From the NCBI GenBank assembly GCA_047722935.1, contig JBDNZS010000052.1, positions 1-21,583 of the forward strand: DNA of 21,583 nt, in the 5' to 3' direction. The DNA is from Ethanoligenens sp047722935 (GTDB lineage Bacteria; Bacillota; Clostridia; Oscillospirales; Ethanoligenentaceae). This document shows positions 15,340-21,583 of this stretch, piece by piece. The translations under genes and the position numbers were made by a program. Under the pieces are notes generated by a model. It ran no database searches, was not told the DNA's origin, and worked only from the letters and a program-made list of their open reading frames with translations. How positions within the stretch are numbered: position 1 is the stretch's first letter; every line of letters starts with the position of its first letter.

Positions 15340-16560
15340 ATGCAATATTGCAATAAAGACCGTTTGCAGGACAAAATCACCACGTTTAGTCAATTCGGAG
15401 CCACGGCGGGTGGCGGTATCACCCGCTTGTCGCTGTCGCAGGCAGCACTGGATGCTCGCGCGGAATTTTGCAGCCGGTGCAAAAAACTGGGCATGGAAGT
15501 CAAGACCGACGATATGGGCAATATCTACGCCACGGTCAAGGGGACAGAAGACCTGCCTGCGATCTCCATGGGTTCACATCTGGATTCCGTCGTCAAAGGC
15601 GGCAATTATGACGGTGTGCTCGGCGTGCTGACCGCACTTGAAACCGCCGAAACCATCGTGACTGACGGCATCAAGACCCGCCATCCCATCACCGTGATCG
15701 TGTGGACAAACGAAGAGGGCGCACGTTTTGACCCCGCCATGATGTCTTCCGGCGTTATCACTGGAAAATTTGACCGGGATGCGATGCTGGCTGTCAAAGA
15801 CAAAGAAGGTATGACTTTCGGTGAGGCGCTCAAAGCCAGCGGCTATCTGGGCGATGTCAAAAACCGCCTAAATCCCAATGCGCAGAAGGCCTATCTGGAG
15901 CTGCATATTGAGCAAGGACCGGTTTTGGAGGCTGAACATCTGGAAATCGGCATTCTGGAAGGCGTCGTGGGAATGGTCAACTATGAGATCCATACCGCGG
16001 GACAGGCCGACCATGCCGGTACCACGCCGATGAAAATGCGCCGGGACGCCCTTCATGCGGCGGCGGAATTGATTTGTGACTTGTACGACAAACTGTCTAA
16101 GATCGACGATGAGTTGGTTTTCACAATGGGCCGCATCACGGCGCTTCCCAATGTGCACACCGTTATTCCTGATGATGTGCGGTTTACACTTGATGCAAGG
16201 CATAAAGACCCTGCGGTCGTCCAGCAGGTCGTCGAGGTTATCAAAAACCTGCCAACAGAGCTTGAGAAGTGTGCAGTTTCTTATAAGAAATTGTGGTCGC
16301 GCAAGACGGTGAAATTCTACGATTCGTTTGTCGATATTGTAGAGAAAAATGTAAACGGCTTGGGATATACCGGAAAGCGGATGTACAGCGGCCCGGGACA
16401 TGACGCTCAATATGTGGCGGATGTGCTGCCCACCACGATGATTTTTGTTCCCAGCGTTGACGGGCACAGCCATTGTGAAGAAGAAAAAACACCTATCGAC
16501 GATTGTGTGAGGGGTGCCAACGTACTGCTGAACACGGTTCTGGATATTGATAAACTTTGA
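15340..16560 (+). CDS. M20-family amidohydrolase, probable beta-ureidopropionase
   Basis: The 406-residue protein is of the allantoate amidohydrolase / N-carbamoyl-L-amino acid hydrolase / beta-ureidopropionase group. The two-metal site is complete: H80 (GSHLDSV), D91 (NYDG), E125-E126 (TNEEGARF), H189 (LHIEQGP) and H378 (GHSHCEE). The dimerisation domain around 210-325 contains H225 in the DHAGTTPM substrate loop. It would hydrolyse N-carbamoyl-beta-alanine to beta-alanine, CO2 and ammonia, the third step of the pathway. GAAAGAGGG precedes the start codon. It is the last gene of the operon and is followed, after 180 bases without a convincing gene, by a terminator. Allantoate hydrolysis is the main alternative, but no other ureide gene is nearby. 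Confidence 0.93.
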   Translation: MQYCNKDRLQDKITTFSQFGATAGGGITRLSLSQAALDARAEFCSRCKKLGMEVKTDDMGNIYATVKGTEDLPAISMGSHLDSVVKGGNYDGVLGVLTALETAETIVTDGIKTRHPITVIVWTNEEGARFDPAMMSSGVITGKFDRDAMLAVKDKEGMTFGEALKASGYLGDVKNRLNPNAQKAYLELHIEQGPVLEAEHLEIGILEGVVGMVNYEIHTAGQADHAGTTPMKMRRDALHAAAELICDLYDKLSKIDDELVFTMGRITALPNVHTVIPDDVRFTLDARHKDPAVVQQVVEVIKNLPTELEKCAVSYKKLWSRKTVKFYDSFVDIVEKNVNGLGYTGKRMYSGPGHDAQYVADVLPTTMIFVPSVDGHSHCEEEKTPIDDCVRGANVLLNTVLDIDKL

Positions 16561-16739
16561 TTTTTAGGTGTGGGGCAGTGACGCGGTGCGCGAACAAGGC
16601 TTTTAGGGCATAAGAATTTGATAATTGAACTTGTTTCGGTAGAAATTTTTTTGATTTCAAAAATTCGGCAGCGGCATAGCAGAGAAGTTGTTTCCACTGT
16701 TCCAGCGCTTGACGCTTACGTTTCATTGTTTTACACACG

Positions 16740-16784
16740 AAAAGACCGCCTTGCAACCCACATCGGGCTGTAAGGCGGTCTTTT
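16740..16784 (+). terminator. Terminator of the pyrimidine catabolic operon
   Basis: Arms AAAAGACCGCCTT (16740-16752) and AAGGCGGTCTTTT (16772-16784) are perfectly complementary, and the loop holds an additional CCC/GGG pairing. Because the stem begins with A4 and ends with T4 it could act in both directions. Confidence 0.85.
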
Positions 16785-16872
16785 ATATGCTCGTCTGGAA
16801 GTAAAGTAGGGACGGGATGGACTGCCGTCGCAGAAATGAGGTGGATTATTTCGTCAAAGAGTGAAAAATCCG

Positions 16873-16904
16873 TTTAAACTCTGTTTATAATGATACGGTA
16901 TCAT
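16873..16904 (+). promoter_or_regulatory. Promoter/operator of the two-component system
   Basis: TATAAT (16886-16891) lies 38 bases before the GTG start. Two TTTA boxes at 16873 and 16884 are exactly 11 bp apart, the same spacing as the boxes before the ABC exporter, and suggest autoregulation. Downstream of the -10 is a near-perfect operator-like palindrome, ATGATAC-G-GTATCAT (16890-16904). No good -35 hexamer is seen. Confidence 0.45.
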
Positions 16905-16929
16905 AATCATTAGAGAGGCGGTGTTTGCG

Positions 16930-17607
16930 GTGAACACAATTCTGGTCGTAGACGACGACGAATATATTCGGGAACTGGCATGCACACTGCTCCGAAACGA
17001 GGGGTATCATACCGTTGAAGCCCCGGACGGACGTGAAGCGCTCCAAAGACTGGGAGAAGAGAAAATTGACCTGTGCGTACTGGATGTGATGATGCCAAAA
17101 ATGGATGGCTTTGAGTTTTGCAAAACCGCCCGTAAATATTATAAAAATCTCCCCATTTTGATGCTGACGGCCAAGGGTGAAATTAGCCAGAAGATTAAAG
17201 GATTCGATCTGGGCTGCGACGATTATCTGACCAAACCGTTTGAAGGGGCGGAATTGGTCGTGCGGGTCAGAGCGCTGCTCAGGCGGTATCATATCGACAG
17301 GGCAGAGGAGATCCGGATTGGCAGGGTGATCTTGAATAAAACCAGCTATAAAGTATCGGTTGACGGTGATCCGTTCGATATCCCCATGAAAGAGTTTGAA
17401 CTTCTATATAAGCTCGGAAACAGCACAGGAAAAACACTGACGCGCAGCGATCTGATTGAGGAAATCTGGGGCTATGATTTTGATGGCAACGAACGGACGC
17501 TGGATGTGCACATCAACCGGCTGCGCGAACGATTTCCAGCCGAGGCGTGCGGTTTCAAAATTACGACTGTTCGCGGACTGGGTTACCGGCTGGAGGTTTT
17601 AGCATGA
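16930..17607 (+). CDS. OmpR/PhoB-family response regulator
   Basis: The 225-residue protein has a receiver domain (1-115) with the acidic pocket D8-D9-D10, the phosphorylated D52 (LDVMMP), T80 and K102 (TKPFEG), and a C-terminal winged helix (about 130-225) ending in RGLGYRLE. It should bind direct repeats as a dimer once phosphorylated by the adjacent kinase. I place the start at GTG 16930, giving the usual MNTILVVDDDE beginning; GTG 16921 is possible but only 2 bases from GAGAGG. Its stop overlaps the kinase start (ATGA). The TTTA boxes before this gene and before the ABC pair mark its probable targets. Confidence 0.95.
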   Translation: MNTILVVDDDEYIRELACTLLRNEGYHTVEAPDGREALQRLGEEKIDLCVLDVMMPKMDGFEFCKTARKYYKNLPILMLTAKGEISQKIKGFDLGCDDYLTKPFEGAELVVRVRALLRRYHIDRAEEIRIGRVILNKTSYKVSVDGDPFDIPMKEFELLYKLGNSTGKTLTRSDLIEEIWGYDFDGNERTLDVHINRLRERFPAEACGFKITTVRGLGYRLEVLA

Positions 17608-18665
17608 ACAAGGTGCAAAAACGACATTTTTTGTTCAATTTTGTCATCGGAATCCTTGTGCTTTTGAGTTGTCTTTTATTGGGATATGTGATATCTTTGC
17701 TTTTGTTTCACTGGACGGGAAAGCCGATGGCGTTTTTTTCTTACCTCATTTCCACCGCGATAGGCATTGCGGCTTTTGCCGGCTTTGCAAGGCTCGTAGC
17801 GGTCATCATCAGACACACAAAACATGGAAGAGAGCACACCCAGAATCGGCACCGGTTTCTGGAAAATACCATTGATGCATTGGACCGAATTTCACGGGGT
17901 GATTTTAACATTTCTATTGCTATCGAAGAACACGATCCATTTTCCGAAGTGGCGGAAAGCGTCAACAAAATGGCGCGGGAACTATCCAGTATGGAAACGC
18001 AGCGGCAGGACTTTATCTCCAATGTGTCACATGAAATTCAATCGCCGCTCACGTCTATCAGCGGATTTGCAGCCTTGTTAAAATCCGGCTCCCTGACGAA
18101 ACAGCAGCGCGCACACTATATTGAGGTGATTGAAACGGAAAGCAGACGGCTGTCCAAACTCTCGGACAATCTTTTGAAGCTCTCCGCGCTGGAGTCAGAG
18201 AACACACCGCTTTCGAAAAATGACTTTCGCCTGGATAAACAGATTGAGCATGCCATTTTGATTTTTGAACCGCAATGGACGGAAAAAAATATCGAGATCG
18301 ACGCGAATCTGGCAAAAACAACCGTCCATGCGGATGAGGACCTTTTGAGCCAGCTGTGGATCAATTTGATTCACAACGCGGTGAAATTCACGTCTGAAAA
18401 TGGAACCATCGAAATCAGACTTCAGCAGCAGGATGGGCGAATTGTGTGTCATGTAGCAGACAATGGCATCGGCATCTCTAAAGAGGATCAGATGCACATT
18501 TTTGAACGCTTTTTTAAGGTGGATAAAGCCCGTGACCGCTCTCTGGGCGGCAACGGCCTGGGGTTATCCCTTTGCAAAAAGATCGTCGAGCTGCATGCCG
18601 GTCAGATTACTGTGGAGAGCGAGCCGGGAAAAGGGACGGGATTCACTGTAACGCTGCCGCTCTAA
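17604..18665 (+). CDS. Membrane sensor histidine kinase
   Basis: The 353-residue kinase has two membrane helices (about 9-36 and 43-69) separated by a very short extracellular link, so it has almost no outside sensor domain. This is like intramembrane-sensing kinases that watch an ABC transporter or the envelope. A HAMP-like linker follows (about 70-130), then the dimerisation domain with phospho-acceptor H143 (VSHEIQSPLTS) and the ATPase domain with N-box (WINLIHNAVKF), G1 (ADNGIGIS), F-box (FERFFKVD) and G2 (GGNGLGLSL). The start is the ATG that overlaps the regulator stop. The exporter genes 105 bases downstream are its likely output. Confidence 0.94.
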   Translation: MNKVQKRHFLFNFVIGILVLLSCLLLGYVISLLLFHWTGKPMAFFSYLISTAIGIAAFAGFARLVAVIIRHTKHGREHTQNRHRFLENTIDALDRISRGDFNISIAIEEHDPFSEVAESVNKMARELSSMETQRQDFISNVSHEIQSPLTSISGFAALLKSGSLTKQQRAHYIEVIETESRRLSKLSDNLLKLSALESENTPLSKNDFRLDKQIEHAILIFEPQWTEKNIEIDANLAKTTVHADEDLLSQLWINLIHNAVKFTSENGTIEIRLQQQDGRIVCHVADNGIGISKEDQMHIFERFFKVDKARDRSLGGNGLGLSLCKKIVELHAGQITVESEPGKGTGFTVTLPL

Positions 18666-18674
18666 ACCGCCGTG

Positions 18675-18728
18675 TTTACATTGTGTTTAACTTCCATTTA
18701 ACCTCCGTTTACTTTGCGGCCGTAAGAT
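18675..18728 (+). promoter_or_regulatory. Four 11-bp-spaced TTTA boxes and promoter before the ABC exporter
   Basis: TTTA occurs at 18675, 18686, 18697 and 18708, exactly one helical turn (11 bp) apart, each preceded by G, A or T and followed by A or C. This is the direct-repeat arrangement bound by OmpR/PhoB-type regulators. A -10-like TAAGAT (18723-18728) follows, with no -35 hexamer at the right spacing, which fits activator-dependent transcription. The boxes are seen; binding by the upstream regulator is inferred. Confidence 0.55.
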
Positions 18729-18770
18729 AAGGCTGTAAAGAAACGAAGGTTTATTTTTTGGAGGTTTATC

Positions 18771-19712
18771 ATGAATACAATTGAGGTTCACTCGCTTGTC
18801 AAACAATATGACCGTGCAAAGGAGCCGTCCGTCAAAGGAATTGACTTTTCTGTGGGCGAAGGGGAGTTTTTCGCATTCCTCGGCCCAAATGGCGCGGGGA
18901 AAACCACAACCATATCCATTTTGACTACAACACTTTCCAAAACCAGCGGCGACGTCCGGGTTGCCGGATTTGATGTGGAGACGGAAGCGAAACGCGTGCG
19001 GGAAAAAGTGGGCATCATTTTCCAGAAGCCCAGTCTGGACCCGCAGCTTTCCGCGGAAGAAAATATCCGTTTTCACGCCTGCCTGTATGGAATGTATGCC
19101 TACCGCCCAAGCTTCAATCTAATGCCCGCCGCATACAAAAAACGCGTGACGGAGCTGGCAGAGATTGTCGGCATTCAAGATGCACTGTTTAAACCGATCA
19201 AGAGACTCTCTGGCGGCATGCAGCGCAAACTGGAGATCATTCGCAGTCTGATTCATATGCCGTCTGTATTGTTTCTAGATGAGCCGACGCAGGGGCTGGA
19301 TGCCGTCAGCCGCCGCAGCCTGTGGGAATACATCGACACGGTTCGCAAAGAAAATGGCACCACCGTGTTCCTGACCACGCATTACATCGACGAAGCAGAA
19401 AAGGTGGATAAAGTCTGTATCATCAATCATGGCCAAATTGCCACCTGCGGTTCGCCCGAGGAAATGAAGAAAAGTCTGTTGCGGCAGCAGCTTGTCCTGG
19501 ATGCGGACGACCGGGACGGATTGCTTACGGAGCTCTCCGAACTGGGGCTTTTTCATAAAACCGAAGCCCACATCATTGTGCCGTATCAGGAGATGAGAGC
19601 CCAAGAGATTATCGCAAGGCTGCAAACACGCCTCAGCGTGCTGAAAATCGAAGAACCGTCGTTGGAAGATGCATATATTGAATATTTAAAATTGGGGGAT
19701 AAGGTGGCATGA
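18771..19712 (+). CDS. ABC exporter ATP-binding protein (DrrA/CcmA-type)
   Basis: The 313-residue ATPase has Walker A GPNGAGKT (38-45), a Q-loop at Q85, signature RLSGGMQRK (145-153), Walker B VLFLDEPTQGLD (166-177) and switch His in TTHYIDEAE. The C-terminal 90 residues are the extension common in the DrrA subgroup. The start has TTTTGGAGG 8 bases upstream. The stop overlaps the permease start (ATGA). Such pairs export antibiotics, lipids or toxic compounds, or act in resistance modules controlled by the neighbouring two-component system; the cargo is unknown. Confidence 0.94.
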   Translation: MNTIEVHSLVKQYDRAKEPSVKGIDFSVGEGEFFAFLGPNGAGKTTTISILTTTLSKTSGDVRVAGFDVETEAKRVREKVGIIFQKPSLDPQLSAEENIRFHACLYGMYAYRPSFNLMPAAYKKRVTELAEIVGIQDALFKPIKRLSGGMQRKLEIIRSLIHMPSVLFLDEPTQGLDAVSRRSLWEYIDTVRKENGTTVFLTTHYIDEAEKVDKVCIINHGQIATCGSPEEMKKSLLRQQLVLDADDRDGLLTELSELGLFHKTEAHIIVPYQEMRAQEIIARLQTRLSVLKIEEPSLEDAYIEYLKLGDKVA

Positions 19713-20530
19713 GCACACTTGTTTTAACTAGGAGAAAGAAAACAGGGTTAGCGCGTGAAGTCAACGCGGTAATCGCTATTCTGGCGCGGGACATCACGCT
19801 TTTTTTCAAATCACCGATGACAATTATTATGAATTTTGCGATGCCGATTGTGATGATGGGCATGCTGGGTGGAAGCCTGTCACAGAACATGACAAGAGGG
19901 ATTGGATTCAATTATAATCAGTTTTTGTTGGTTGGTATGCTCGTCAACATGCTGTTTATGTCAACAACAATGGGGATGTCCTCACTTGTAGAGGACCACA
20001 CGACTGATTTTACACAGGAGATGCTGATTTCACCGGTTTCGCGGTATAGCATTATCATCGGAAAGATTCTCGGTTCCTCCTTCGGGGCAATCATCGGTAT
20101 GTTTGGAACCGTCATCGTCGGGCTGTGTATGGGCATTTCCATCAGCATCGGACAATTGCTGCTGATCATCGTCTTATCACCGCTGATGTGTCTGTCGGCG
20201 GGTGCGCTTGCCACCATTATAATCGGCGTTATTAAAAATAACAAAACAGCCAATATTGCCGTTTCCCTGATCACGATGCCGCAAATGTTTTTGAGCGGCG
20301 CCATTATTCCAATCGGTAACTCCAAAGGCATCCTGTATGTGCTCAGCAGAATGATGCCGATGACCTATTGTCTTGACCTTGTGCGTGCGGTTGTTTATGC
20401 CGGCACGCCGCAGTATAAAAGCGTTGTCCTGAATAATCCGGCAGTCGATTTAATGGTTATCCTCATTATTACAATCGGTTGCCTGATAATCGGAACATTT
20501 TTCTTTGCCAGAAGCGAAAAAAACAGATGA
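19709..20530 (+). CDS. ABC-2 type exporter permease
   Basis: The 273-residue integral membrane protein has an N-terminal cytoplasmic stretch, then about six hydrophobic segments, including a pair around 85-145 and one ending near residue 265 before the basic tail RSEKNR. MFLSGAIIPI in the second half is characteristic of ABC-2 (DrrB-like) permeases. It overlaps the ATPase gene by 4 bases and is followed by a terminator 30 bases later, so the pair ends the operon. Confidence 0.93.
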   Translation: MSTLVLTRRKKTGLAREVNAVIAILARDITLFFKSPMTIIMNFAMPIVMMGMLGGSLSQNMTRGIGFNYNQFLLVGMLVNMLFMSTTMGMSSLVEDHTTDFTQEMLISPVSRYSIIIGKILGSSFGAIIGMFGTVIVGLCMGISISIGQLLLIIVLSPLMCLSAGALATIIIGVIKNNKTANIAVSLITMPQMFLSGAIIPIGNSKGILYVLSRMMPMTYCLDLVRAVVYAGTPQYKSVVLNNPAVDLMVILIITIGCLIIGTFFFARSEKNR

Positions 20531-20560
20531 TTCAAAATTCCCGCATTTTTGATAAATTCG

Positions 20561-20591
20561 ACACCGCCACAGGAATGTGGTGGTGTTTTTT
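20561..20591 (+). terminator. Terminator of the ABC exporter operon
   Basis: ACACCGCCACA (20561-20571) pairs with TGTGGTGGTGT (20576-20586) with one G-U pair, closed by a GGAA (GNRA-type) tetraloop and followed by six T residues. The remaining bases to 20778 show a few short hairpins but no gene I can support. Confidence 0.85.
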
Positions 20592-20778
20592 GTCTGCTTT
20601 AGCAAGACAAATCCACCAGCTGCGGTGATTTAAATGACATATAAACGGCAAGACAAAAAACGGTTTGGGTTGTTTTCAGAAAGCAAGCGCGGCGTAGTAA
20701 ACATACGGTTGCCATATTGCCCTGCCGGTAAGTATAGCGCCGCCCGTAAGGGCGGACGCTCCAAAATGATAGCAGCTA

Positions 20779-20970
20779 TTAAAATAGTTGCAGCCCACAC
20801 GGGTTGCAGCGGTTCCGGTTACAGCTGCAGGGCACGCAGCGGCACGGATTCGGATAGTTATTGCGGCATCTGTCTCTACAACCACAATTATTTCTTCTTG
20901 GCTGGCAGTTTTGGCTCCCGCATTGGTAAGCGAGAACGCCAACAAGCAGTAAGGGCAATAAGTTTTGCAT
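20779..20970 (-). CDS. Small cysteine-rich protein, 63 residues
   Basis: The N-terminus is a short hydrophobic stretch (MQNLLPLLLVGVLAYQ), then about 45 residues holding 11 cysteines with many Asn and Arg (CGCRDRCRNNYPNPCRCVPC). An excellent ribosome binding site, GGGGAGG, lies 8 bases before the ATG, far better than for the overlapping longer frames on both strands, so this is the reading I trust. A hydrophobic start joined to a Cys/Asn/Arg-rich tail occurs in small uncharacterised clostridial proteins and some spore-surface proteins; the role here is unknown. A minus-strand promoter such as TTGTCC with TATACC 18 bases on (about 20992-21021) is possible. A GC-rich hairpin (20738-20762) follows the gene without a T-tract. 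Confidence 0.7.
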   Translation of the reverse strand: MQNLLPLLLVGVLAYQCGSQNCQPRRNNCGCRDRCRNNYPNPCRCVPCSCNRNRCNPCGLQLF

Positions 20971-21060
20971 ACAACGTACCTCCCCAAAATCGGTATACTG
21001 CATTTTATGCAAACAGGACAAGTTTGCGACCAATCGATCTGAACTCGCGAATATTTTGAG

Positions 21061-21089
21061 TTGACAAATGGATGAACATGTGGTAATAT
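21061..21089 (+). promoter_or_regulatory. Near-consensus promoter for a stand-alone RNA
   Basis: A perfect TTGACA (21061-21066), a 17-base spacer and TAATAT (21084-21089, overlapping a TATAAT at 21087) form the strongest promoter in the window, predicting a start near 21096. Confidence 0.7.
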
Positions 21090-21095
21090 AATATT

Positions 21096-21280
21096 TGCAA
21101 GTGTTATACTTGCATAGGGCCTTTCTTTTCGTGCCAAACCGGAGGCATTAAATCCGGCGTTAGTGGTAATTATTGAGCTGTTTATAGAAACTGACAAAAG
21201 CGGGCATAGCAGTCGTTAACCCGGACGTTACGCGGGACCAATAATGCAGGCATCCATTCATTTGAATGGATGCCTTTTAT
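21096..21280 (+). ncRNA. Candidate structured non-coding RNA, about 185 nt
   Basis: The stretch between a near-consensus promoter and a perfect terminator has no rightward ORF with a ribosome binding site but is rich in foldable segments. These are a 5' hairpin TGCAAGT-GTTAT-ACTTGCA (21096-21114), an internal CCGGA...TCCGG hairpin (about 21139-21157), and CCCG...CGGG in the 3' part (about 21221-21236). Nothing rightward follows the terminator, so it is not a leader for a gene in this window. The size and high expression signals recall housekeeping RNAs such as 6S or the raiA motif of Firmicutes, but I could not match a family with certainty. Confidence 0.55.
21249..21280 (+). terminator. Terminator of the candidate RNA
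   Basis: GGCATCCATTCA (21249-21260) and TGAATGGATGCC (21263-21274) are exact complements separated by TT, followed by TTTTAT. A 12-bp stem of this quality is a clear intrinsic terminator for rightward transcription. Confidence 0.85.
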
Positions 21281-21291
21281 CATAGGCTTTC

Positions 21292-21456
21292 CTATTTAAA
21301 GGCAACAGATAATGAGTCGCACGCGGTGCAGTTCACCACCCTAATACATTCATTGATTTTAGTCGCTTGTATGACTTCCTCGTCTCTGAAAAATTGTAAA
21401 AGGCTTACTATATCCATTCTACCCCAAATAAGGTGATTCGCTATATCGTTTTCCAT
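21292..21456 (-). CDS. Possible 54-residue hypothetical protein
   Basis: A leftward ORF from ATG 21456 encodes a product whose composition looks protein-like (MENDIANHLIWGRMDIVSLL, then an acidic and Ile-rich middle and a CIRVVNCTAC cysteine cluster near the end). No convincing ribosome binding site precedes the ATG at 21456 or the one at 21417, and I do not recognise the sequence. It is convergent with the candidate RNA. It may be a remnant or a chance ORF. Confidence 0.25.
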   Translation of the reverse strand: MENDIANHLIWGRMDIVSLLQFFRDEEVIQATKINECIRVVNCTACDSLSVAFK

Positions 21457-21583
21457 TCTTTATTGGAATTGCTGCGACAAAGGTTTTCACCAAAGCACCC
21501 GACGGCGTAGATCTTGAAGATTCCTTGTTGTGAAGGGCGTAGCCGCAGGTTTGATGGTTATCAATATAAATATAGTCCACCTA

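Noticed and set aside
16493..16756. Leftward basic ORF of 87 codons (MKRKRQALEQW...)
   Set aside because: It begins inside a terminator stem, lacks a ribosome binding site and ends within the hydrolase coding region.
20634..21059. Rightward open frame of 141 codons
   Set aside because: No ribosome binding site, odd composition, and it covers the cysteine-rich leftward gene with its good start signals. The 173-codon leftward frame at 20676-21197 was rejected for the same reason.
21419..21580. Leftward 53-codon frame at the window edge
   Set aside because: It is bounded by a stop at 21581, has only a GTG as start, no ribosome binding site and overlaps another ORF in a different frame.

Overview
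The window looks like a piece of an anaerobic Firmicutes chromosome, most likely class Clostridia and perhaps Oscillospirales. The reasons are strong AGGAGG-type ribosome binding sites, intrinsic terminators with T-tracts, sigma-A type promoters, a single-cluster clostridial ferredoxin, an iron-dependent alcohol dehydrogenase and a DrrA-type ABC exporter next to a two-component system. Base composition is moderate and even. I see no rRNA, tRNA, CRISPR array, insertion sequence or phage gene. The exact taxon cannot be fixed from sequence reading alone.

Region 1 (1-3200): a leftward unit (cupin, small [4Fe-4S] ferredoxin, possible 72-residue ORF, terminator) diverges from a rightward siroheme nitrite/sulfite reductase. 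The 325-base gap between them holds a likely promoter on each strand. The leftward promoter carries a CRP/FNR-like palindrome centred at about -41.5.

Region 2 (3200-16800): a coherent island for reductive pyrimidine breakdown. A leftward Fe-dependent alcohol dehydrogenase is followed, after a 596-base gap with a promoter and a candidate structured RNA ending in a perfect terminator, by a rightward ABC importer (ATPase, two permeases, lipoprotein). Next come a DUF523 protein (TudS, thiouracil desulfidase family), a PucR-type regulator, dihydropyrimidinase, PreT and PreA (dihydropyrimidine dehydrogenase), a class III aminotransferase and an M20 ureidopropionase-type hydrolase. Inferred route: uracil is imported, reduced to dihydrouracil (PreTA), opened to N-carbamoyl-beta-alanine (dihydropyrimidinase), cut to beta-alanine, CO2 and ammonia (M20 hydrolase), transaminated to malonate semialdehyde, and possibly reduced to 3-hydroxypropionate by the alcohol dehydrogenase. 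The most unusual gene is PreT: it is 256 residues rather than about 410, keeps all eight iron-sulfur cysteines, but lacks the NADPH domain and has a degenerate FAD glycine motif.

Region 3 (16800-20600): an OmpR-type response regulator, histidine kinase, ABC ATPase and ABC-2 permease form an envelope-stress or drug-export type module. TTTA boxes at 11-bp spacing (two before the regulator, four before the ABC pair) suggest direct control by the regulator.

Region 4 (20600-21583): a leftward 63-residue cysteine-rich protein, then a rightward promoter close to consensus driving a candidate stand-alone structured RNA of about 185 nt with a perfect hairpin terminator, then a weak 54-residue leftward ORF. 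I see no gene in bases 1-232 or 21457-21583.
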